From Thermoguttaceae bacterium (GTDB lineage Bacteria; Planctomycetota; Planctomycetia; Pirellulales; Thermoguttaceae), in NCBI GenBank assembly GCA_017434455.1, contig JAFRFG010000014.1, forward strand, positions 124,001-188,000: 64,000 nt of DNA, given 5' to 3'. The position numbers were made by a program, and so were the translations under genes. Under the pieces are notes generated by a model. That model made no database searches. It saw only the letters and a list, made by a program, of their open reading frames with translations, and was not told where the DNA came from. Positions 54,089-61,890 of the stretch are shown piece by piece. Position 1 is the stretch's first letter; each line of letters begins with the position of its first letter.

Positions 54089-55609
54089 TCACTGTTCAAA
54101 CTTCATCGAATACAAATCGGCCTCGCGCATGACAAAGCGCAGCGAGACAGTCTTCCCCGCCAGCGGCGAAACATCGGTACTCCCGTTCCACGAGCAGCGC
54201 CAGTCGAGCGTGTCGCCGAAGAACATATCGCACTCGTCCAGGGTAAAACCAGGGATCGGGTTGCCCCCTTCATCGAGGAACTCCATCTTCACGAAACCGG
54301 CCGCGGCGGTGCCGAGATTAAGCGAGAGCTCTTTGCCCGTGAAGGTAAACGGGCGGGTAACCATTTCGCCGATTTTGTTCATCGCGTGGACCGAGCCGAA
54401 GCCGTCTATCCGCAGCGTAAAGCGGCGCATCCCCGAGGCCGTCCCCGTGAAGTACGACTCCGTCGCGTAAAGGGAGAGCTCCCGCGGGCAATCGTCCCGC
54501 AGCGAGTCGGTCTCGATCGCCGTCCAGGCGAGGTAGTTATCGCCGTAGACCCAGTTGTCTTTCGTCTTGAGCCCCGGGGAAAGGAACGCCTCGTTCGACC
54601 GGCGGAAATGCTTTCCGTCGCGGCTGGTGATATAGACCGCGTCAGTCACCGCCGTTCCGTAGCGGGGAGACAGCGTCATGCGTTCCTGGCGGCGGTCCCA
54701 CTCCGACAGAAATTCGGTCGCGCGGATCAGTCCGTTGTCGACGTACCGCGCCGGGAAACCGATGCAGACGTTCTTCGCCCGGTAATAGGGACGAATCCCG
54801 TTGGTATAATATTGCGCTTCGGGAACCGGCCCCTCCCCCTCGGGGAAAACAATAGGCCCCTCGTTCGTCCAGTGCAGGTAATCGTCCGAGACCGCCCGGG
54901 CGATCATGCGGGTTCCGTTGTACCCCCCCTCCGAGAAGATGCGGTAGTAGAGAATGTATTTTTGTTCTTTCTCGGACCAAAAGGTAATATTCTGCGTGTC
55001 GAACGCCCCGTCGGTGTAGACCGGCTCGCTGCTGGCCGGCGTCCAGTGGATACCGTCCGGCGACTGATAGGCGAACAGCCCCTGGAATCCCAACGAACGG
55101 CCGACCGCCTTATACCGGGCCTCCGGCTTGGCGTTGGGGTTCGTGTCGATGAAGGGGGAGAAGTCGTGGCACTCGGTCTGATCGGCAGCCTCGAACAGGA
55201 TGATATTGTTATCCTTCAACCCCTCCCATTCGAACAGGCCGATGTTGGGGCAGGTCCAATGAATGCCGTCTTCACTTTCGTAGGTGACGATTACCGGCCG
55301 ATGGGGCGGATGTACCCCGTCCCCCTGCGAGCACCCCACGGCGTAGGCGCGATAGATCTTCGCCTGGTCGTCGTAAAGAAATGTCCAGTAGTTGCAGCAG
55401 TTCCCTTCCCACGGTTTGTCGCAGGTAAACGCCAGCTCCTGCGGCACCGGCTGATGAACCAGGATCTGACAGTCGCTCATCGCTGCGATCATCGTGTCGT
55501 CACAGAACAGCTCGCGGTCGGCCCCCAGCGGGAAGACCTCCTGCGCCGAAGCCGACACAAGAAGCGCCAGTCCCAAAGAAAGACTCAAACACGCCGATAG
55601 AAATCTCAT
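54089..55609 (-). CDS. Secreted propeller protein, array copy 8
   Basis: 506 residues. Signal peptide MRFLSACLSLSLGLALLVSA, of the type also found on GH2 paralogue 2. First variable loop VGCSQGDGVHPPHRPV, with an extra Cys; THWTCPN-type change (WTCPNIG); FEWEGLKDNN. Blade-3 loop RSLGFQGLFAYQ and PASSEPVYT. The C-terminal domain has HAMNKIGEM for HAKNKIGEM and DVSPLAGK for DVSSLAGK, and the last residue is Gln. The leader in front of it is almost identical to that of copy 9. Confidence 0.8.
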   Translation of the reverse strand: MRFLSACLSLSLGLALLVSASAQEVFPLGADRELFCDDTMIAAMSDCQILVHQPVPQELAFTCDKPWEGNCCNYWTFLYDDQAKIYRAYAVGCSQGDGVHPPHRPVIVTYESEDGIHWTCPNIGLFEWEGLKDNNIILFEAADQTECHDFSPFIDTNPNAKPEARYKAVGRSLGFQGLFAYQSPDGIHWTPASSEPVYTDGAFDTQNITFWSEKEQKYILYYRIFSEGGYNGTRMIARAVSDDYLHWTNEGPIVFPEGEGPVPEAQYYTNGIRPYYRAKNVCIGFPARYVDNGLIRATEFLSEWDRRQERMTLSPRYGTAVTDAVYITSRDGKHFRRSNEAFLSPGLKTKDNWVYGDNYLAWTAIETDSLRDDCPRELSLYATESYFTGTASGMRRFTLRIDGFGSVHAMNKIGEMVTRPFTFTGKELSLNLGTAAAGFVKMEFLDEGGNPIPGFTLDECDMFFGDTLDWRCSWNGSTDVSPLAGKTVSLRFVMREADLYSMKFEQ

Positions 55610-55652
55610 CGAAATACCTGTTCTTTTGTCAGTCAGCGTTTAAGCGAGGAAC

Positions 55653-57173
55653 TCACTCCTCAAACTTCATCGAGTACAGATCGGCCTCGCGCATGACAAA
55701 GCGAAGCGAAACCGTCTTTCCCGCCAGGGAGGATACATCGGTGCTGCCGTTCCACGAACAACGCCAGTCGAGCGTGTCGCCGAAGAACATATCGCACTCC
55801 TCCAGCGTGAAACCGGGAATCGGCTCTCCCGATGCGTCAAGGAACTCCATCTTCACGAACCCGGCCGCGGCGGTGCCCAGGTTGAGCGACAGCTCTTTCC
55901 CCGTAAAGGAGAATGGGCGCGTGGTCATTTCGCCGATGGTGTTCTTCGCGTGGACCGAACCGAAGCCGTCGATCCGCAGCGTACAGCGGCGCATTCTCGA
56001 AAACGTTCCCGTGAAAGCCGATTCCTTCGCGAAGAGCGACAGCTCCCGCGGGCAGTCGTCCCGCAGCGAGTCGGTCTCGATCACCGTCCAGGCGAGGTTG
56101 TTATCGCCGTACGACCAATTGTCCTTCGTCTTAAGCCCCGGCGAAAGGAACGCCTCGTTCGACCGGCGAAAGTGCCGCCCGTCGCGGCTGGTGATATAGA
56201 CCGAGTCGGTCACTGCCGTCCCGTAGCGCGGCGCCTGGGTCATTCGTTCCTGACGGCGGTCCCACTCCGGCAGATATTCTGTCGCGCGGGTCAGACCGTT
56301 ATCGACGTAGCGCGACGGAAAACCGATATAGATATTCGGCGCCCGATAGTGGGGACGAATCTGATTGACATAGTACTGTGCCTCGTGAACCGGCCCTTCC
56401 CCTTCGGGGAAGACTAAAGGCCCCTCGTTCGTCCAGTGGAGGTAGTCGTCCGAAACGGCGCGGGCGATCATGCGGGTTCCGTTGTAGCCCCCTTCCGAGA
56501 AGATCCGGTAGTAGAGAACGTACTTTTGTTCTTTCTCGGACCAGAAGGTGATGTTCTGCGTGTCGAACGCCCCGTCGGTATAGACCGGCTCCTCGCTGGT
56601 CGGCGTCCAATGGATTCCGTCCGGTGACTGGTAGGCGAACAGGCCTTTGAGCCCCATCGAAAGGCCGATCGCTTTATACCGGGCCTCGGGTTTGGCGCTG
56701 GGGTTGGTATCGATGAAGGGAGAGAAATCATGACAATCGGTGTGATCGGCGGCCTCGAGCATGATGATGTTGTTATCCTTCGATCCCTCCCACTCGAACA
56801 GACCGAGATTGGGGCGTGTCCAATGGATCCCGTCCTCGCTCTGGTAGGTCGTGACCGCCAGACGGTGGGGCTGATGGACCCCGTCTCCGACGGTCCACCC
56901 ATGGGAGTAGGCGCGGTAAATTTTCGCCTGATCATCGTAGAGGACCGTCCAGTAGTTACAGGCGTTCCCCTCCCATGGTTTGTCGCAATCGACGGCGATC
57001 TCTCGCGGCACCGGCTGATGGACCAGGATCTGACAGTCGCTCATCGCCGCGATCATCGTCTCGTCGCAGAACAGTTCGCGGTCCGATCCCAGCGGGACGA
57101 CCTCCTGCGCCGCGGCCGACACACAAATCGTCAGGCCCCAAAGCAGCCCCAAACACGCCGATAGAAATCTCAT
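55653..57173 (-). CDS. Secreted propeller protein, array copy 9
   Basis: 506 residues from ATG 57173. Signal peptide MRFLSACLGLLWGLTICVSA; mature start QEVVPLGS, as in copy 10. First variable loop HGWTVGDGVHQPHRLAV, followed by TTYQSEDG with Gln for Glu. IDTNPSAKPEARY has Ser for Asn. PTSEEPVYT, RPHYRAPNIYIGFPSRY and SAFTGTFSRMRRC (an extra Cys) are specific to it. The C-terminal domain has PFSFTGKE in place of PFTFTGKE. Confidence 0.8.
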   Translation of the reverse strand: MRFLSACLGLLWGLTICVSAAAQEVVPLGSDRELFCDETMIAAMSDCQILVHQPVPREIAVDCDKPWEGNACNYWTVLYDDQAKIYRAYSHGWTVGDGVHQPHRLAVTTYQSEDGIHWTRPNLGLFEWEGSKDNNIIMLEAADHTDCHDFSPFIDTNPSAKPEARYKAIGLSMGLKGLFAYQSPDGIHWTPTSEEPVYTDGAFDTQNITFWSEKEQKYVLYYRIFSEGGYNGTRMIARAVSDDYLHWTNEGPLVFPEGEGPVHEAQYYVNQIRPHYRAPNIYIGFPSRYVDNGLTRATEYLPEWDRRQERMTQAPRYGTAVTDSVYITSRDGRHFRRSNEAFLSPGLKTKDNWSYGDNNLAWTVIETDSLRDDCPRELSLFAKESAFTGTFSRMRRCTLRIDGFGSVHAKNTIGEMTTRPFSFTGKELSLNLGTAAAGFVKMEFLDASGEPIPGFTLEECDMFFGDTLDWRCSWNGSTDVSSLAGKTVSLRFVMREADLYSMKFEE

Positions 57174-57217
57174 CGAAATACCTGTTCTTTTGTCAGTCAG
57201 CATTTAATCGGGGGAAT

Positions 57218-58738
57218 TTACTCCTCAAACTTCATCGAGTACAAATCGGCCTCGCGCATGACAAAGCGCAGCGAGACCGTCTTCCCCGCAAGCGACGAAA
57301 CATCAGTGCTCCCGTTCCACGAGCAGCGCCAATCAAGCGTGTCGCCGAAGAACATATCGCACTCATCCAGGGTGAACCCGGGGATCGGGTTGCCCGATGC
57401 GTCAAGGAACTCCATCTTCACGAAACCGGCCGCGGCGGTGCCCAGGTTGAGCGACAGCTCCTTCCCCGTGAAGGTGAAGGGGCGCGTGGTCATTTCGCCA
57501 ATTTTGTTCTTGGCGTGGACCGAACCAAAGCCGTCGATCCGCAGCGTGAAGCGGCGCAGGTGAGAAGTGGTCCCGGTAAACGCCATTTCCGTCGCGAAGA
57601 GCGACAGTTCCCTCGGGCAGTCGTCCCGCAGCGAGTCGGTCTCGACTACCGTCCAGGCGAGGTAGTTATCGCCGTAGACCCAGTTGTTCTTCGTCTTGAG
57701 CCCCGGGGAAAGAAACGCCTCGTTCGACCGGCGGAAGTGAACCCCGTCGCGGCTGGTGATGTAGACCGAGTCGGTCACCGCCGTCCCGTAGCGGGGCGAG
57801 ACGGTCATACGTTCCTGGCGGCGGTCCCACTCCGGCAGAAATTCGGTCGCTCGGATCAGCCCATTGTCGACGTACCGCGCCGGAAAACCGATATAGACAT
57901 TCTTCGCCCGATAGTAGGGGAGAATCTGGTTGACATAATATTGCGCTTCCATCACCGGACCCTCTCCCTCGGGGAAAACAATAGGCCCCTCGTTCGTCCA
58001 GTGGAGATAGTCGTCCGAGACGGCCCGAGCAATGATGCGGGCTCCCGAAAACCTCTCTCCCGAGTAGATCCGGTAGTAAAGGATGTACTTTTGCTCCTTC
58101 TCGGACCAGAAGGTGATATTCTGCGTGTCGAACATCCCCTTGGTGTAGACCGCCTCATCGCTGATCGGCGTCCAGTGGATACCGTCCGGCGACTGATAGG
58201 CGAACAGACCCCCGCCGACAAATGAAGTGCCGATCGCCTTATACCGGGCTTCCGGCTTGGCGTTGGGGTTCGTGTCAATGAAGGGGGAAAAGTCGTGGCA
58301 CGCCTCGTGATTGGCCGCCTCGAAGAGGACGATGTTATTCTCCTTCGACCCCTCCCACTCAAAGAACCCCAGATTGGGGCGGGTCCAATGGATCCCGTCC
58401 TGACTCTCGTAGGTCGTGATCACCAGACGATGCCCCTGCTGCGCCCCGTTATCGATCGACCACGCCTTCGCGTAGGCACGGTAGATCTTCGCCTGGTCGT
58501 CGTAGAGGACCGTCCAGTAACCGCAGTTGTTCCCCTCCCACGGCTTATCGCAATCGATGGCGAGCTCCTGGGGGACCGGCTGATGAACCAGGATCTGACA
58601 GTCGCTCATCGACGCGATCATCGTGTCGTCGCAAAACAGCTCGCGGTCGGATCCCAGCGGGACGACCTCCTGCGCCGCGGCCGACACACAAACCATCAGG
58701 CCAAATAACAGCCCCAACAGCAGACGTCGCGAATTCAT
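57218..58738 (-). CDS. Secreted propeller protein, array copy 10
   Basis: 506 residues. Signal peptide as in copy 7. The variable loop KAWSIDNGAQQGHRLVI is close to copy 12, but the blade-3 segment ANHEACHDF...GTSFVGGGLFAYQ equals copy 4. SDEAVYTKGMFDTQN resembles copy 3. Blade 4 reads RIYSGERFSGARIIARAV, unlike all others. The lead-in TEMAFTGTTSHLRRF mixes the copy 12 and copy 6 types. It is the clearest mosaic in the array. A 27-bp gap follows copy 11. Confidence 0.8.
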   Translation of the reverse strand: MNSRRLLLGLLFGLMVCVSAAAQEVVPLGSDRELFCDDTMIASMSDCQILVHQPVPQELAIDCDKPWEGNNCGYWTVLYDDQAKIYRAYAKAWSIDNGAQQGHRLVITTYESQDGIHWTRPNLGFFEWEGSKENNIVLFEAANHEACHDFSPFIDTNPNAKPEARYKAIGTSFVGGGLFAYQSPDGIHWTPISDEAVYTKGMFDTQNITFWSEKEQKYILYYRIYSGERFSGARIIARAVSDDYLHWTNEGPIVFPEGEGPVMEAQYYVNQILPYYRAKNVYIGFPARYVDNGLIRATEFLPEWDRRQERMTVSPRYGTAVTDSVYITSRDGVHFRRSNEAFLSPGLKTKNNWVYGDNYLAWTVVETDSLRDDCPRELSLFATEMAFTGTTSHLRRFTLRIDGFGSVHAKNKIGEMTTRPFTFTGKELSLNLGTAAAGFVKMEFLDASGNPIPGFTLDECDMFFGDTLDWRCSWNGSTDVSSLAGKTVSLRFVMREADLYSMKFEE

Positions 58739-58765
58739 CGAAATACCTTCTTCTCGGGGTAAAAC

Positions 58766-60271
58766 TCACTTCTCAAACTTCATCGAATACAAATCGGCCT
58801 CGCGCATGACAAACCGCAGCGAGACCGTCTTCCCTGCCAGAGACGATACATCGGTGCTGCCGTTCCACGAGCAGCGCCAGTCGAGCGTGTCGCCGAAGAA
58901 CATGTCACACTCCTCCAGGGTGAACCCGGGAATCGGGTTGCCCGATGCGTCAAGGAACTCCATCTTCACGAACCCGGCCGCGGCCGTGCCGAGGTTCAGC
59001 GACAGCTCCTTCCCATCGAAGGTAAACGGGCGGGTGACCATCTCGCCGATGGTGTTCTTCGCGTGGACCGACCCGAAACCGTCGATCCGCAGCGTGTAAC
59101 GGCGCAGGGGCGAGGCCGTCCCGGTGAAGTACGATTCGGTAGAGTAAAGCGACAGCTCCCGCGGGCAGTCGTCCCGAAGCGAGTCGGTCTCGATCACCGT
59201 CCAGGCGAGGTAGTTGTCGCCGTACGCCCAGTTGTCCTTGGTCTTAAGCCCCGGCGGCAAAAACGCCTCGTTCGACCGGCGGAAGTGCAGTCCGTCGCGG
59301 CTGGTGATATAGACCGAGTCGGTAACCACCGTCCCGAAACGTGTTTCCTGCGTCATCCGTTCCTGACGGAGGTCCCACCCGGGGAGATACTCGGTCGCCC
59401 GCATCAGCCCATTGTCAATGTAGCGCGCCGGAAAACCGATGTAGATATTCGGCGCCCGATAGTAGGGGCGAATGCCGTTGGTATAATATTGCGCCTCGGG
59501 AACCGGCCCCTCTCCCTCGGGGAAGTCGAGTTCCCCCTCGTTCGTCCAGTGCAGATAGTCGTCCGAGACCGCGCGGGCGATGCGCCGCGCGTCGCGAGGA
59601 TTGATTCGGTAGTAGAGAATGTACTTTTGTTCTTTCTCGGACCAGAAGGTGATGTTTTGTGTGTCGAACGCCCCGTCGGTGTAGACCGGCTTGTCGCTCA
59701 TCGGCGTCCAGTGGATGCCGTCCGGCGACTGGTAGGCGAAGAGCCCCTCTTTCCTCGTCAGGCCGATCCCCTTGTACCGGGCCTCGGGTTTGGCGTTGGG
59801 GTTGGTGTCGATGAAGGGGGAGAAGTCGTGGCACTCGGTGTGAATGGGGGTCTCGTTGATGATGATATTGTTTTCCTTCGAACCCTCCCACTCGAACAGG
59901 CCGAGATTGGGGCGGGTCCAGTGGATCCCATCCTCGCTTTCGTAAGTCGTGATCACCAGGGGATGGGACGGATGCACCCCGTCGGCCTGTGACCATCCTT
60001 GAGCGTACGCCCGATACAGCCGCGCCTGGTCGTCGTAAAGAACGGTCCAGTAGCCGCAGCTGTTCCCCTCCCACGGCTTATCGCACGTGATGGCGACCTC
60101 CTGCGGCACCGGCTGATGGACCAGGATCTGACAGTCGGTCATCGCGGCGATCATCGTGTCGTCGCAAAACAGCTCGCGGTCGGATCCCAGCGGGAAGACC
60201 TCCTGCGCCGAAGCCGAGACGCAAATCATCAGACCCAAAAACAGCCCCAAACACGCCGATAAAAATCTCAT
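58766..60271 (-). CDS. Secreted propeller protein, array copy 11
   Basis: 501 residues, the shortest. Signal peptide MRFLSACLGLFLGLMICVSA. Variable loop QGWSQADGVHPSHPLVI resembles copy 13. NETPIHTECHDF; blade-3 loop shortened to LTRKEGLFAYQ; blade-4 loop shortened to RINPRDARRIARAV, comparable to copy 1. YLPGWDLRQERM has Gly for the usual Glu. TETRFGTVVTDSVY-type change near residue 330; PFTFDGKE with Asp in the C-terminal domain; last residue Lys. Confidence 0.8.
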   Translation of the reverse strand: MRFLSACLGLFLGLMICVSASAQEVFPLGSDRELFCDDTMIAAMTDCQILVHQPVPQEVAITCDKPWEGNSCGYWTVLYDDQARLYRAYAQGWSQADGVHPSHPLVITTYESEDGIHWTRPNLGLFEWEGSKENNIIINETPIHTECHDFSPFIDTNPNAKPEARYKGIGLTRKEGLFAYQSPDGIHWTPMSDKPVYTDGAFDTQNITFWSEKEQKYILYYRINPRDARRIARAVSDDYLHWTNEGELDFPEGEGPVPEAQYYTNGIRPYYRAPNIYIGFPARYIDNGLMRATEYLPGWDLRQERMTQETRFGTVVTDSVYITSRDGLHFRRSNEAFLPPGLKTKDNWAYGDNYLAWTVIETDSLRDDCPRELSLYSTESYFTGTASPLRRYTLRIDGFGSVHAKNTIGEMVTRPFTFDGKELSLNLGTAAAGFVKMEFLDASGNPIPGFTLEECDMFFGDTLDWRCSWNGSTDVSSLAGKTVSLRFVMREADLYSMKFEK

Positions 60272-60315
60272 CGAAATACCTGTTTTTCCGTCCGTTAAAA
60301 CTTCAGCGGAGAAAA

Positions 60316-61836
60316 CTACTCCTCAAACTTCATCGAGTACAAATCGGCCTCGCGCATGACGAAACGCAGCGAGACCGTCTTCCCCGCCAGGGACGATACA
60401 TCGGTGCTGCCGTTCCACGCGCAGCGCCAGTCGAGCGTGTCGCCGAAGAACATGTCGCACTGGTCCAACGTGAAGCCGGGGATCGGATTGCCCGCTTCAT
60501 CGAGGAATTCCATCTTCACAAACCCGGCCGCGGCCGTCCCGAGATTAAGCGACAGTTCCTTCCCCGTGAAGGTGAACGGGCGCGTGGTCATCTCGCCGAC
60601 TTTGTTCTTCGCGTGAACCGAGCCGAAGCCGTCGATCCGCAGCGTATAGCGGCGCAGCAGCGAAGTCGTTCCGGTGAACGACATTTCGGAGGCGAAGAGC
60701 GACAGTTCCCTCGGGCAGTCGTCCCGAAGCGAGTCGGTCTCGATCATCGTCCAGGCAATACCGTTATCGCCGTAGACCCAGTTGTTCTTCGTCTTGAGCC
60801 CCGGCGGGAGAAACGCCTCGTTCGAGCGGCGGAAATGAACCCCGTCCCGGCTCGTGATATAGGGCGCATCGGTCACCGCCGTGCCGTAGCGCGGCGCCTG
60901 GGTCATTCGTTCCTGACGGTGGTCCCACTCCGGCAGAAATTCCGTCGCGCGGATCAGCCCATTATCGACATAGCGGGTCGGAAAACCGATATAGATATTC
61001 TTTGCCCGGTAGTAGGGCCGAATCTGATTGGTATAGTATTGCGCCTCGGGAACCGGCCCTTCCCCTTCGGGGAAGACCAAAGGTCCCTCGTTCGTCCAAT
61101 GGAGGTAATCGTCCGAAACCGCCCGGGCGATCATACGGGTTCCATTGAAGCCCCCCTCCGAGAAGATACGGTAGTAGAGAATGTACTTTTGTTCTTTCTC
61201 GGACCAGAAGGTGATGTTCTGCGTGTCGAACGCCCCGTCAGTATAAACCGGCTTGTCGCTGATCGGCGTCCAGTGGATACCGTCCGGCGACTGATAGGCG
61301 TACAGCCCCGACAGATCCATCGTAAAGCCGACCGCCTTATAGCGGGCTTCCGGCTTGGCGTTGGGGTTCGTGTCGATGAAGGGGGAGAAGTCGTGGCACT
61401 CGGCGTGATTGGCGGTCTGGTTGAGGACAATGTTATTCTCCTTTGATCCCTCCCACTCGAAAAACCCCAGATTGGGGCGGGTCCAATGGATCCCGTCCTC
61501 ACTCTCGTAGGTCGTGATCACCAGACGATGCCCCTGCTGCGCCCCGTTATTGATCGACCACGCCTTCGCGTAGGCGCGATAGATCTTCGCCTGGTCGTCA
61601 TAGAGAATCGTCCAATAGCCGCAGTTGTTCCCCTCCCACGGCTTATCGCAGACAAACGCCAGCTCCTGCGGCACCGGGTGATGGACTCGAATCTCGCAGT
61701 CGGTCATCGAAGCGACCATCGTATCGTCCCAGAACACTTCACGCTGGTCGCCCAGCGGATAGACCTCCTGCGCCGCGGCCGACAGACAAGCCGACAAACC
61801 GAACAACAGACCCAACAGAACAGTTCGCAAACTCAT
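60316..61836 (-). CDS. Secreted propeller protein, array copy 12
   Basis: 506 residues. Signal peptide MSLRTVLLGLLFGLSACLSA. REVFWDD subgroup, here with MTDCEIRVHHPVPQE in place of MSDCQILVHQPVPQE. It shares FTMDLSGLYAYQ with copies 1 and 2 although ten genes separate them. TDAPYITSRDG replaces the nearly fixed TDSVYITSRDG, and CAWNGST replaces CSWNGST. Lead-in SEMSFTGTTSLLRRY. Second gene of the transcription unit. Confidence 0.8.
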   Translation of the reverse strand: MSLRTVLLGLLFGLSACLSAAAQEVYPLGDQREVFWDDTMVASMTDCEIRVHHPVPQELAFVCDKPWEGNNCGYWTILYDDQAKIYRAYAKAWSINNGAQQGHRLVITTYESEDGIHWTRPNLGFFEWEGSKENNIVLNQTANHAECHDFSPFIDTNPNAKPEARYKAVGFTMDLSGLYAYQSPDGIHWTPISDKPVYTDGAFDTQNITFWSEKEQKYILYYRIFSEGGFNGTRMIARAVSDDYLHWTNEGPLVFPEGEGPVPEAQYYTNQIRPYYRAKNIYIGFPTRYVDNGLIRATEFLPEWDHRQERMTQAPRYGTAVTDAPYITSRDGVHFRRSNEAFLPPGLKTKNNWVYGDNGIAWTMIETDSLRDDCPRELSLFASEMSFTGTTSLLRRYTLRIDGFGSVHAKNKVGEMTTRPFTFTGKELSLNLGTAAAGFVKMEFLDEAGNPIPGFTLDQCDMFFGDTLDWRCAWNGSTDVSSLAGKTVSLRFVMREADLYSMKFEE

Positions 61837-61890
61837 TGAACGCCTTTTCCTGTATTGATATTCAGTGGGGTGAAACGCCGGCGGCGGTTC

